A stretch of 64,000 nt of DNA from DATBGZ01 sp036557785. GTDB taxonomy: Bacteria; Actinomycetota; Actinomycetes; Mycobacteriales; Micromonosporaceae. The stretch spans positions 1 through 64,000 of the forward strand of contig DATBGZ010000085.1 in assembly GCA_036557785.1 (NCBI GenBank), given 5' to 3'. This document shows, one piece after another, positions 1 through 8,710 of the stretch. A model generated the notes under the pieces. That model was not told the origin of the DNA. It saw only the letters and a program-made list of their open reading frames with translations, and searched no databases. A program made the position numbers and the translations under genes. Position 1 is the first letter of the stretch. The number at the start of each line of letters is the position of its first letter.

Positions 1-2129
1 TCTGACGCTCCGGTCACCTCGATGCCGACCAGCCGGCAGCCATCCGGGCAGCCCTTCACCGTGGCCTGCACGCTGTGCCGGCCCGGCGCCAGCGCGGCAA
101 ACCCCACCTGCACCGGCTCGCCATCCACAGTGGACAGATGCAGCAGCAGGCCGACCGGAACCACCGCATGCGCCGGCAACTCGTCCACGGCCCGCGGGCC
201 GGCCGCGTCGAGGCTCACCGGCCCGTCGGCGAACACCGGAGGCGCCGGCGCGGCCGGTCGCAGCAACGCCGCGAGGTCGCCCGCCGCGGGCAACGCAGCC
301 GGGAACCGACCCACCCGGGCCAACCGGGTCGAGTCCACCGCGACGACCCGGTCTGAGGTCTGCTCGCCCAGGGCGCTCGCCACCGCCATGGCGTAGCGGC
401 CCTCGGGATCGACCGCCCGCACCGCGGCCAGCAACGCCGCCGCACTCGCCGCATCCACGCTGAGCACCCGATCGGCACCCACCTCCTGCACCGCCCGCTC
501 CCGCCACGCCCCACTGGCCGCATGCCACACGATCCCCGTCGTGGTAAACACCGCCGCCGCCACCGCCAACACCGCGAAAACCCGATGCATCCCCCGCCGC
601 CGAGCCACCTGCAACGCCGCCAACGCCACCCCGACCCGACCCGCCCGCAACGCCCAACCACCCACCCGCCCCGCCAACGGCACCAACGCCCACGCCACCA
701 CCAACGCCACCGCCAAACCCAGCAACGCCGGCGCCAACAACACCAACGCCGAGGCCTGACCCCCCTTACCCGCCTCCACCCGCGCCTGATACACCCCCGC
801 CCCCGCCAGCACCACCACCACCAACTCGGCCACACTGGCCCGCCACCCCCGCTGCCGCGCCGGCACCCCCCGCAACAGATCACCCACCGGCGTACGGATC
901 GTGCGCCCCTCCGCCGCCAACGCCGCCACCAACCCACCCAGCCCCGCCACCACCGCAGCCGCCACCGACACCCACACCGTCACCGCAACCGGCACCACAC
1001 TGCTACGCGCCACACCCCACACACCGGCACGCACCGACCCACCCACACTGTTGGCCAACCCCGCCGCCGCGGCAAAACCCACCACCACCCCCACCACCGT
1101 GCCCGCCAACATCGGCAACCCACTCTGCAACGCCACCAACGCCCACACCCGACGCGTCCGCGCACCCCGCAACTTGAACAACCCGATATCCAACCGCCGC
1201 TCCTGCGAGGTATGCCGCACCGCCAGGAACAACCCCACCCAACAGAGCAACACCAACTGGACCGTCCCGATCCCCACCCCCAGCACGACCAGCAGCCGAT
1301 CGTCGATGATCCGAGTAAGCAGATCAGCGAATGAGGTCGTCACGTCGATGCCCTGCTGGTGCAACGCGGCGGCCGCCTGTGCCAGTTCAGCATTCAGGTC
1401 GAAATGTAGATCGGTAAACGCGCTGTCCGGCAGCACCAGGTGGGCCTCGATGTCCATGCCGTCCAGCGGCAGGCCCAGCAACGTCTGCTCGCTCACGACC
1501 GCCGGATCGGCGGTGCTGGTCTCGCCCAACTCTGGCAGCAGCTTGGCGCCGATCCAGTACGCCTCGTGCGCGTCGCGCACGTTGTAGACGCCAGCGACCC
1601 GAAGCACGGCGCCCGTCGCCATCGTCGCCCCGCCGAGGCGCACCTGGTCACCGACACCGATTCCCAAGGGGCTGGCCACCGAGTCGGCGAGCATCACCTC
1701 GCCCTGGCCCGGACACGAGCCGGAGACGAACAGCACGTGCGAACACACGTCGTCGCGATAGACCACATATGCCGAGATCGAATCGGTGCCCGGCGCCGAC
1801 TTCGTCGGCGACGCGGGCTTGATCGACGCCAGCACCCGAGCCCCGACCTGCGGCTGCGCGTCAGGTACTGACAGGTGCTGCGCCACCTGGTCGCGCATGA
1901 ACTGGACCGGGTTGGGCCCGCCCGGCTGGTACGGCACCGTCGCGGTCGCGGTGACGAGGCGGTCCGTCACCGGAGTCGATGCGATGTTCGCCTGGGCAAC
2001 CGCGTCAACGCCCCACGCGAGAAACCACGGCGCAGCCGCCGCACCCAGGGCGGCGAACATCGCGAGCGCGAACATGACCAGGCTCTGCGCACGGCGTGCC
2101 CGCAGGGCACGAAACACAAGAGAGAGCAC
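1..2129 (-). CDS. FtsX-like ABC transporter permease, 3' end beyond the window
   Basis: Read on the minus strand from a GTG at 2129; 709 codons are visible with no stop, so the C-terminus lies outside the window. An N-terminal membrane segment (about residues 13-40) is followed by a large extracytoplasmic domain (about 45-275). A cluster of hydrophobic segments then follows at about 279-304, 333-358, 378-405, 433-449 and beyond, with a basic cytoplasmic loop (TSQERRLDIGLFKLRGAR) typical of FtsX/MacB-type permeases between two of them. A second extracytoplasmic domain begins near residue 540, the usual duplicated layout of these proteins. No ATPase gene is visible; it would be expected to the left. 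Substrate unknown. Downstream codon use is strongly Leu-TTG/Val-GTG rich in the membrane part. Confidence 0.85.
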   Translation of the reverse strand, partial: MLSLVFRALRARRAQSLVMFALAMFAALGAAAAPWFLAWGVDAVAQANIASTPVTDRLVTATATVPYQPGGPNPVQFMRDQVAQHLSVPDAQPQVGARVLASIKPASPTKSAPGTDSISAYVVYRDDVCSHVLFVSGSCPGQGEVMLADSVASPLGIGVGDQVRLGGATMATGAVLRVAGVYNVRDAHEAYWIGAKLLPELGETSTADPAVVSEQTLLGLPLDGMDIEAHLVLPDSAFTDLHFDLNAELAQAAAALHQQGIDVTTSFADLLTRIIDDRLLVVLGVGIGTVQLVLLCWVGLFLAVRHTSQERRLDIGLFKLRGARTRRVWALVALQSGLPMLAGTVVGVVVGFAAAAGLANSVGGSVRAGVWGVARSSVVPVAVTVWVSVAAAVVAGLGGLVAALAAEGRTIRTPVGDLLRGVPARQRGWRASVAELVVVVLAGAGVYQARVEAGKGGQASALVLLAPALLGLAVALVVAWALVPLAGRVGGWALRAGRVGVALAALQVARRRGMHRVFAVLAVAAAVFTTTGIVWHAASGAWRERAVQEVGADRVLSVDAASAAALLAAVRAVDPEGRYAMAVASALGEQTSDRVVAVDSTRLARVGRFPAALPAAGDLAALLRPAAPAPPVFADGPVSLDAAGPRAVDELPAHAVVPVGLLLHLSTVDGEPVQVGFAALAPGRHSVQATVKGCPDGCRLVGIEVTGAS
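124..135. repeat. TCCACAGTGGAC palindrome, copy 1
   Basis: Exact 12-bp palindrome TCCACAGTGGAC inside the permease gene. Further exact TCCAC(A/T)GTGGAC copies lie at 5622-5633, 50279-50290, 54694-54705 and 57676-57687, and many one- or two-mismatch forms occur (for example 6847, 11236, 16818, 63081). Inside genes it often encodes Ser-Thr-Val-Asp using the otherwise rare Thr codons ACA/ACT. Function unknown. Confidence 0.6.
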
Positions 2130-2303
2130 AGCGCGTCCCGTCTCGGCCCACGTCCGCGGGCCGGATCGACAACGTCATACGCCACACGACGCCGGGTGAT
2201 GAGGGTGCTGGCATTGCCGGCTCTGCGGAGACTAGTCGCTGACCTCGTGGCGCGTCGAGACCGCCTGGGCAGGCCTGTCGCGGTGGTTGGAGACCGGACC
2301 GGC

Positions 2304-3716
2304 TCAGTCCGAGGGAGTGAAGGCGAGGCCGATGGTGCTCGGTACGGGAGGCGGGCCTCCCGGGTTGTAACCGTCGGTTCGGAACATGGCGCCCCACTCG
2401 ATCAGCTCGGCGCCCGTCCACACGGCACTGTCGGCACCGAAGGCGGGAGCGCCGGGCAGCCGGAGCCAGGAGTCCGTGGCAGGGTCCCACGCGGCCGCCG
2501 CGCCCGGCAGCATCTCACCGTCGGGGCCGCTCGTGTAGGTACCGGTGTCGAAGGTCAGCAACGCCGCACCGGTCCAGACGCTGCGCCCGCGCAGGTCGTC
2601 GACGGGGCCGTGCGTCATCGAGTGCCAGGTGCCTCCGGCGTCCAGCACCAGTCCGTGCAGGTTGAACGGCGCCGGGACGGGTAGGCCGAACGGATAGAAC
2701 GGCGCCGACGCCGGGAAGATCACCTCATCGCCGGTCCACAGTGGAGTGCCGATGGAGTCCAGTTCGCCCGGGTCCACCTTCGTCCAGCGGCCCGAGGTCG
2801 CGTCCAACCGATAGGCATCGATGCCCTTGGTCGTCTCGCTCGTGTTCTGGCCCACCTGCTCGGTGTGCCCTGAGAAGAGCCAGACGTCCAGTCCCACCGG
2901 GGTCAACGCGAATGTCAGCAGTTCGGCGTCCTGCAGCCTGGCGAAGGGGATCGACGGCAGCGACTGCCACGTGTCGGTCGTCGGGTCGTAGGCCGCGCCG
3001 TCGAGGAACACCTCCGTCGAGTCGTTGCCGTGGTGGCCGCCGAGGACGAGGACCTCGGAGCCGGTCCACAGCGCGACGGCGTCGGCGCGAGGCCCCAGCG
3101 GGGCGGGCGCGACCTTCCGCCAGGTGCTGGCCTGCGGATCATAGAGCGCGCCGTCGTCGGCGTCGGCGCCATCGTTGCTCCCGCCCCAGACGAACATGGC
3201 CTTTCCCGTCCATACGGACGCCGCGTTCGAGCGGGGCCCCAGCGGGGACGGCGGCATCTTCTGCCAGCGACGCTGGGCCGGGTCGTACGCCGCACCATCA
3301 TCGAGGTACGGGCCGTCGTCCGGCCGGCCGCCCCAGACGAGCATCTGACGACCTGTCCATACCGTGGCAGCGTCGGACCGACCCTCGATGGGTGCCGGCG
3401 GCAGCGCGCTCCACGTGCCGCGCACCAGCTCCGACGCGGTCGCGCTCCCGGTGGGCCGCGGCAGGACCAGGCTCGGCAGCGGGTGCGGCTCGCCCCGGTT
3501 CGCGGGCGGGCTCCACGGGCGTAGCGCGATCGGTACCGCCGCGGCGACGAGCACCACCGCGAATCCGGTCACGAGCACCACGAGCCGGCGACGCGGCCGA
3601 TGCGACGGGGTGAGCAGCGCGGGCGGTACGGCCACTGGCCCGCCCGGCATCTCGTCGGCGACGCGCGACAGCAGCGCCCGTACCGTCGTACCGTCACGAC
3701 TCCCGTCGGATGTCAC
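2304..3716 (-). CDS. Membrane-anchored Kelch-like beta-propeller protein, probable partner of the ECF sigma factor
   Basis: 470 residues, GTG start overlapping the sigma-factor stop by 4 nt (GTGA), so the two are translationally coupled. A short cytoplasmic N-terminus (about 1-43) precedes one membrane segment (about 44-66). An extracytoplasmic domain follows with at least three Kelch-like blades: repeats of the form G-P-R-x-x-A-A-x-W-T-G-x-x-M-x-V-W-G-G are visible around residues 110-220 and weaker copies later. The arrangement (sigma gene followed by a single-pass protein with a sensor-like ectodomain) is what is seen for anti-sigma or sigma-regulator proteins, but no zinc-binding HxxxCxxC anti-sigma motif is visible in the N-terminus, so an anti-sigma role is inference. 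Confidence 0.8.
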   Translation of the reverse strand: MTSDGSRDGTTVRALLSRVADEMPGGPVAVPPALLTPSHRPRRRLVVLVTGFAVVLVAAAVPIALRPWSPPANRGEPHPLPSLVLPRPTGSATASELVRGTWSALPPAPIEGRSDAATVWTGRQMLVWGGRPDDGPYLDDGAAYDPAQRRWQKMPPSPLGPRSNAASVWTGKAMFVWGGSNDGADADDGALYDPQASTWRKVAPAPLGPRADAVALWTGSEVLVLGGHHGNDSTEVFLDGAAYDPTTDTWQSLPSIPFARLQDAELLTFALTPVGLDVWLFSGHTEQVGQNTSETTKGIDAYRLDATSGRWTKVDPGELDSIGTPLWTGDEVIFPASAPFYPFGLPVPAPFNLHGLVLDAGGTWHSMTHGPVDDLRGRSVWTGAALLTFDTGTYTSGPDGEMLPGAAAAWDPATDSWLRLPGAPAFGADSAVWTGAELIEWGAMFRTDGYNPGGPPPVPSTIGLAFTPSD

Positions 3717-4234
3717 GGTCGCACCTGTCCCGTCCTTGGCAGCGCACTGGTCGGTAGCGGGTCGCCGGGCTCGCGCAGCAAACCGCGCTCACGCAGGCTC
3801 TGCAACGCCCGGCTGGCCCTGCTCTTCACCGTGCCGACCGAGCAGTGCAGCATCTCGGCGATCTCGGCCTCGCTCCGGTCGTCGAAGTAGCGCAGCACGA
3901 GGACCGCTCGCTGCGCGGCGGGAAGCGCACCCAGTGCTCGGCGTACGGCCAGCGCCTCGGGCACGCCGGCCACCGGGTCATCCGTACGGGCATCGGGCAC
4001 CGGGTCGGTGGGCACCTCGCCGAGCCACCGCCTCGACCGCCACCGGGTCGCCAGCCGGGCCATGCTCGCCCGCACGTACGCCCCCGGCTCGTCGACCCGC
4101 GACCACGACCGGTAGGTCGCCAACAGGCACTGCTGCACGAGATCCTCGGCGTGGCCGCGGTCGCCGGTCAACAGATAGGCCGTACGGACCAGGCCCGGGT
4201 AGCTGGCCGCGACGAACTCCGCGAACGCCTCCAC
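3713..4234 (-). CDS. SigE-family ECF RNA polymerase sigma factor
   Basis: 173 residues from a GTG at 4234, chosen because AAGGGGG lies 5 nt upstream and the protein then begins directly with region 2 (VEAFAEFVAASYPGLVR...). Sigma region 2 occupies about residues 4-60. Region 4 with the helix-turn-helix (E-A-E-I-A-E-M-L-H-C-S-V-G-T-V-K-S-R) lies near 100-155. Length and sequence fit the small actinobacterial SigE-like ECF group. It directs RNA polymerase to a specific promoter set and probably its own operon. The downstream Kelch-like membrane protein is the likely signal input. It is divergent from an Old Yellow Enzyme gene across 172 bp. Confidence 0.9.
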   Translation of the reverse strand: MEAFAEFVAASYPGLVRTAYLLTGDRGHAEDLVQQCLLATYRSWSRVDEPGAYVRASMARLATRWRSRRWLGEVPTDPVPDARTDDPVAGVPEALAVRRALGALPAAQRAVLVLRYFDDRSEAEIAEMLHCSVGTVKSRASRALQSLRERGLLREPGDPLPTSALPRTGQVRP

Positions 4235-4406
4235 GCCCACCCCCTTCACTGGGATGAGAGGACCCGGCCACCCCGATTGGTTCCCTCGCGTCGGGTTGCC
4301 GCCGCGACGACGGGTCGGCCGATAGGCACGCAGATTACTGCGCGTTAGCATCCGAGCCGGCCGTGTGCCACGACACAGGCCGCGACGCACAGGCGAGGAG
4401 ACGGGG

Positions 4407-5636
4407 GTGTCGGACCAGACCCAGGTGACGCCCGACGTCTTCGCCCCCGCGCAGCTCGGCCCGGTCGCGCTGCGCAACCGCATCATCAAGTCGGCCACGT
4501 TCGAAGGGGCGAGCCCCGACGCGCTGGTCAGCCAGCGCCTGATCGACTTCCACACCGCCGTGGGGCGTGGCGGCGTCGGGATGACCACGGTCGCCTACCT
4601 GGCAGTGGCACCCGAGGGCCGTACCGAGCGTGACCAGATCTACTGGCGACCCGAGGCGCTGCCCGGGCTGGCGGCGCTGACCGCCGCCGTCCACGAGACC
4701 GGAGCGAAGATCTCGGCCCAGATCGGACACGCAGGCCCGGTCTCCGACGGACGCTCCAACGGCCTGCGGGCGATCTCGCCCTCGCCCCGGTTCAACCCAC
4801 TGTCGATGGGTTTCGACCAGGTCGCCACGAGCGCGGACCTTCGGCGGATCGTCGAGGACCACGCCCGGGCCGCGGCCTACGCTGCCCGGGTTGGCTTCGA
4901 CGCCGTCGAGATCCACTTAGGACATGGCTACCTCGCCAGCTCGTTGCTCAGCCCGAAGGTCAACCGCCGCCGCGACGAGTGGGGTGGTCCGCTGCCCCGT
5001 CGCGCCGAGTTCTCCCGGCAGATCGTCGCCGCCGTGCGGGAGCGGGTGGGCGACTCGATGGCCGTGCTGGCGAAGATGAACATGGCCGACGGCGTCAAGG
5101 GCGGCCTGTGGCTGGACGAGACCATCCCGTTCGCCCAGATGCTGGAGGCCGGCGGGCACCTCGACGCGCTCGTCTTGACGGGTGGGTCATCGCCGCTGAA
5201 CCCCATGTACCTGTTCCGGGGCGGCGCACCGGTCCGCGAGTTCGCCGCCGCGCAGCGACCACTGCTGCGGCTCGGAATCCGGTTGGTGGGCAAGCGATTC
5301 CTCAAGGAGTACCCGTACCGACCCTTGTACTTCCTGACGTACGCCAAGCAGTTCCGGGCCGCCCTGAGGATGCCGCTCGTCCTGCTCGGCGGGGTGACCG
5401 ACCGCGACGGCATGGACACCGCGATGCGGGAGGGGTTCCAGTTCGTGGCGATGGGCCGGGCCCTGCTGCGCGAACCGGACCTCCTCACGCGCATCCGGGC
5501 CGACGCGACCACCGAATCGCGATGCATCCACTGCAACCGGTGCATGCCCACCATCTACTCCGGCACGCGCTGTCCGCTGATCGAGGGCCCGGTACCGCGG
5601 CGGACACCCTTGCCCCTCGCATCCACAGTGGACTAA
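4407..5636 (+). CDS. Old Yellow Enzyme family NADH:flavin oxidoreductase
   Basis: 409 residues from GTG 4407 (GAGGAG upstream). The TIM barrel starts with the family pattern F-x-P-x-x-L-G-P-V-x-L-R-N-R-I-I-K. The substrate/FMN-site motif (Q-I-G-H-A-G) is near residue 107 and the H-x-G-H-G-Y-L motif near 172. The C-terminus carries C373, C376, C379 and C389, a spacing reminiscent of the 4Fe-4S site of 2,4-dienoyl-CoA-reductase-type OYEs, but the FAD/NADPH domains of those long enzymes are absent. FMN-dependent reduction of an activated C=C is expected; the substrate is unknown and no steroid link is shown. It ends in the codons of an exact TCCACAGTGGAC palindrome (Ser-Thr-Val-Asp-stop). Confidence 0.88.
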   Translation: MSDQTQVTPDVFAPAQLGPVALRNRIIKSATFEGASPDALVSQRLIDFHTAVGRGGVGMTTVAYLAVAPEGRTERDQIYWRPEALPGLAALTAAVHETGAKISAQIGHAGPVSDGRSNGLRAISPSPRFNPLSMGFDQVATSADLRRIVEDHARAAAYAARVGFDAVEIHLGHGYLASSLLSPKVNRRRDEWGGPLPRRAEFSRQIVAAVRERVGDSMAVLAKMNMADGVKGGLWLDETIPFAQMLEAGGHLDALVLTGGSSPLNPMYLFRGGAPVREFAAAQRPLLRLGIRLVGKRFLKEYPYRPLYFLTYAKQFRAALRMPLVLLGGVTDRDGMDTAMREGFQFVAMGRALLREPDLLTRIRADATTESRCIHCNRCMPTIYSGTRCPLIEGPVPRRTPLPLASTVD

Positions 5637-6560
5637 CCGGCGGGGTGCTGAGCGGGCCGGTGTTCTGAGAGCGGCGAGCAGGGGCTTCCCACCGCTCATC
5701 GCCCACTGGTACGGGCTCGTCACGGACCAGATCGACCTGGCCTTCGCCGCGCTGTGCACGGCGGCTGGCCTGCACGCCGTCCTCGGTGCTGGCTTGAGCT
5801 TGTTCCGCCGGCGCCACACCTGGCCCGATGTCACGCAGCGTGACTCGAACACGGGTCGCCGGCATGTCGCACTCTCGACGGTTTGCTCTGGTGCTTGTCA
5901 CGCAACACTGCTCTGACCTGGTTTTATAGCGGTTGACGAGATCATCGTAGCCTGTGTGTCCGTGACGGAGAGTAAGCGGCTGCGAAGCTGGCCGGTCCGA
6001 GGATCGTGTGGCCGGTCTGCGTGCGCGGAACCGGCCGGACCGACGCATTGCTCGGTCGGTCGGCGAGGGCGAAGGTGGGCGGTCCGTGCAGCCGTTGGAC
6101 GCTCGCGCCAGCTGAGCCAGTAAGGCTCGCGGCCGGCTGGTCGCATCGCTGATCGTCACTCCCATGGTCACGGGTGGCCTGGTGCGCGTGATCGCGAGCG
6201 CCGCCGTGGGCGAGTGTCCCAAGCCCGATCATGTTGCGGCGCCGACTCGCCTCACTCTCCGTGATCGCAGTTCGGTAGATCATGATCTTCGATAAATAGG
6301 TATTGCCAGGTCATTGGGGCGTTGCGTGAGCAGCACCATAGCAAACCGTCGAGAGTAAGACATGCCAGCCGCCCGTGTTCGAGTCACCCTGCGTAGCGCT
6401 CGCCCCCTGAGGACGGCCAGTGGGGAGAAGCGGGCACGGGGCTCCGATGTGGACAGCAGGACGGGTCCGACAAACCGACCACAAGTACGGGCCCGACGAG
6501 GTCGCGGCGCTGGATACGGGTCACCGCAACCTTGGCTCGCGAACTGCCGGCGAGGTTGGG
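5637..6560. other. 924-bp non-coding gap between convergent genes
   Basis: No reading frame here has convincing coding character. The stretch is less GC-rich than its surroundings and contains stop-rich AT patches (for example near 5920 and 6290). Its main content is the 565-bp imperfect palindrome described separately at 5832-6396. The flanking genes (OYE and a lipoprotein) converge on it. Confidence 0.7.
5832..6396. repeat. Long imperfect inverted repeat (about 145-bp arms), possible foldback element or remnant
   Basis: The left arm (5832-5976) and the reverse complement of the right arm (6251-6396) align without a single gap: every matched pair of positions sums to 12227. Anchors include GACTCGAACACGGG (5842), CTCTCGACGGTTTGCT (5872), CACGCAAC (5900), TGACCTGG (5914), GATCAT and ACGGAGAGT (5965). 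Identity falls off inside about 5976 and outside about 5831. Read inward, each arm opens a short frame starting M-S-(H/Y)-S-R-R-F-A-(L/M)-V-L-(V/L)-T-Q, which breaks after about 17-27 codons. No transposase is present. A decayed mobile element or an inverted duplication are both possible. Confidence 0.75.
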
Positions 6561-7679
6561 TCATCCGCCCGGCGACGCGCCGCCCTTGCAGCGCCATATC
6601 ACGGGCGCCCGCTGGAAGTTGTTGTTGTTACTGGTCGGCGACGCCTGCACCACTCCAGACACCACGGCACCGTCGCCGCTGATCGCGCTCGGCATCGCGA
6701 TCCGGTCGTTGGGCGGTGTGTCCGGCGGGAACGGCAGCTCGTAGGCGTCGCCGTCGAGGACCAGGTACGCGGGACGCCCGCCGAACGCGACACCTCGGGG
6801 GCTGACGGCCGGGTAAGCGCCGCGGGTCTTGTCGGCGTTGAAGAAGTCCATAGTGGACCATTCTCCGCTATGGACGTTCCACCGGAGCAGACCCGAGTCT
6901 ACTTGTGCCAGTGCCCAGTCCCCGTCGATGGCGACCCAGAGGTCGAAGCGGACCGAGCCAGGCAGCCTCACCTCGTGACCTCTGCCGTCCGGCTCCCACA
7001 CGTAAGGCCGGTCGCCGCTGGGGTCGCGAATGGCTCCGAGCACGGTGCCGTCGTCGGTGATGCCGCGTGGGAACGAGTCGGCCTGCATCGTCAGTGGCCG
7101 GGCGGCGAACCCACCCGGTGCGTTCGGGGACCACACGGCCCCCGCGTACCGGCCGCCGGAACCCGACGCCGCGCCAAGCACGTCGCCGCGCTCATTCATG
7201 TCGATGGGGTATGAGGCCGCGCCCACCGGTGACCGCAGCGGAATCAGCTCGCCAGAGCCCGGCATGAGCACCCAACCTTCGCTCAGGCCGTCGGTCAGTC
7301 CCGCCGCCCACCCGCGGGAGTTGACCGCTACGAGGGTTCCAGAGTCACCGGGCACGTCCACCACCCGGGCTACGCCGTCTTTCCACAGGATCGGAAGCTG
7401 CCGCTGGATCGGCCCGAGCGAGGGCATGGGTGTCAACTGCACCCTTTGGTCCCCGACGACATAGCGACCGGTGGCATCCATGTCTGTGATCTCGATGTCG
7501 GGAGCGTCGGGGTCTACCTCGGCCGGCAGCGCGAGCCGCTCCACCGTGCACGCTCCGGTGATCACGGGCCCCGGCCAGGCGTCCGGCTCCGGCTTGGCGA
7601 ACGGGTTCGCGCACGCGAGCAGCGTGACGGTGGCGAGCACCGCGATCGGCAGACCGACCCGGCACGACCGCGAACTCAT
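6561..7679 (-). CDS. Putative secreted lipoprotein with HAF-like repeats
   Basis: 372 residues. The N-terminus is a lipoprotein signal (basic start, hydrophobic core, L-L-A-C lipobox with Cys23). The mature part shows repeated short units containing 'I-T-D/N-x-x-G-x-V-L-G', 'W-x-x-D/N-G' and 'S-G-D-G-x-V-V-S-G', resembling the HAF repeat of extracellular propeller-like proteins. No catalytic motif recognised. It stands alone between a palindrome-bearing gap and a methyltransferase. Function unknown. Confidence 0.75.
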   Translation of the reverse strand: MSSRSCRVGLPIAVLATVTLLACANPFAKPEPDAWPGPVITGACTVERLALPAEVDPDAPDIEITDMDATGRYVVGDQRVQLTPMPSLGPIQRQLPILWKDGVARVVDVPGDSGTLVAVNSRGWAAGLTDGLSEGWVLMPGSGELIPLRSPVGAASYPIDMNERGDVLGAASGSGGRYAGAVWSPNAPGGFAARPLTMQADSFPRGITDDGTVLGAIRDPSGDRPYVWEPDGRGHEVRLPGSVRFDLWVAIDGDWALAQVDSGLLRWNVHSGEWSTMDFFNADKTRGAYPAVSPRGVAFGGRPAYLVLDGDAYELPFPPDTPPNDRIAMPSAISGDGAVVSGVVQASPTSNNNNFQRAPVIWRCKGGASPGG

Positions 7680-7799
7680 GAATACAGGCTAATCACCCGA
7701 GCCGGACCGGGCCGCCCGCGAACGTCTCGACGAGGCCACAAGTGTGACAAGGTACGTCGTCGGCCGGATGGCGCCGCTCGTCTGGCGCGCGATCTGGAC

Positions 7800-8609
7800 T
7801 CACCCCGGCCTGCCGAGAACGAACGCGCGACGGGTGAGCTTTCCCAGCATCGCGTAGACGTGCCACAGACAGTCGCCGAGCATGATGTCGTAGTTGCGGC
7901 GGCCGTACCGTTCGATGTACTCGTCGGCTCGACGTCGCAGTCGGGCGGCGCGTAACAGGTTGCGGCCGGGCTTGCCCGTACGCTCCTGCGCGTACTCGCC
8001 CCACTCACTGCCGATCTCGTACGTCTCCCGCACCACCAAGCCTGCTGCCTCGATGGCCACATCCGTGCTCGCCACGTCGGCCGAAGCGTCCGCCACGCCC
8101 ATCGCGTCGAAGACGAGAGCGCGCTCCGCGGGCTCGAGCAGGTCCGTGGCGAACATCTGATAGATGAGCGCGACTCCACCTGGGCGTAGCACGCGGGCGA
8201 ACTCAGCGTAGGCCCGCGGCAGGTCCGCGACGAGCACGAGCACATCGCGGCACCACACGAGATCAACCGACGAGCGCCGTAGGGGCAGCGCCTCCACGGT
8301 GCCGACCAGGAACGCGGCACCTGGCGCGGCTGCTCGGGCCACCTGCAGACAGCTCGCCACGGGATCGATGCCGATGACGGTCAGGTCGAACCGGTCCACC
8401 AACTGCGCCGCATGCCGACCCTCGCCGCATCCGACATCAAGCGCGACAGATCGCCCGGGAAGACCCAGACGGCCGACGATCTCGTAGAGCTGGTCCGGCC
8501 CGTGGGGATCGAGGCTGACGTCCAGAGCCGCACCGAACTCTTCCTCGATGCGGGGAAACTCGTCGTACAGCTGCTCGAGACGCCGCGCCACACCACGATC
8601 CTGCGCCAC
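7800..8609 (-). CDS. Class I SAM-dependent methyltransferase
   Basis: 269 residues. Motif I (L-D-V-G-C-G-E-G-R-H, about residues 57-66) binds S-adenosylmethionine. The acidic residue of motif II follows in G-I-D-P, and the L-R-P-G-G motif III lies near 142-147. This is the UbiE/Methyltransf_11 pattern. A C-terminal helical extension (R-R-A-D-E-Y-I-E-R-Y-G) is not diagnostic. The substrate cannot be assigned from context, since neither neighbour suggests a pathway. Confidence 0.85.
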   Translation of the reverse strand: MAQDRGVARRLEQLYDEFPRIEEEFGAALDVSLDPHGPDQLYEIVGRLGLPGRSVALDVGCGEGRHAAQLVDRFDLTVIGIDPVASCLQVARAAAPGAAFLVGTVEALPLRRSSVDLVWCRDVLVLVADLPRAYAEFARVLRPGGVALIYQMFATDLLEPAERALVFDAMGVADASADVASTDVAIEAAGLVVRETYEIGSEWGEYAQERTGKPGRNLLRAARLRRRADEYIERYGRRNYDIMLGDCLWHVYAMLGKLTRRAFVLGRPG

Positions 8610-8710
8610 GGGTCAAGGGCCCGGTACGCGGATGGCGGCTGACTGCCTGGACCGGATTTCCCCGGCTAACGGTCACGGAAGTTCGAGGTGCTCCCGGAGG
8701 ATGACACACC

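Noticed and set aside
522..1334. His/Arg/Pro-rich open frames on the + strand over the permease
   Set aside because: Composition is an artefact of GTG/TTG-rich membrane codons on the real minus-strand permease.
5942..6283. Small protein-coding genes inside the palindrome
   Set aside because: The frames exist in both mirrored arms and break at different points, have no ribosome-binding sites and no recognisable domain.
6370..6390. tRNA T-arm-like GTTCGAGTC in the palindrome arms
   Set aside because: No acceptor stem, anticodon arm or CCA context; only 3 of 5 T-stem pairs form. It is part of the inverted repeat.
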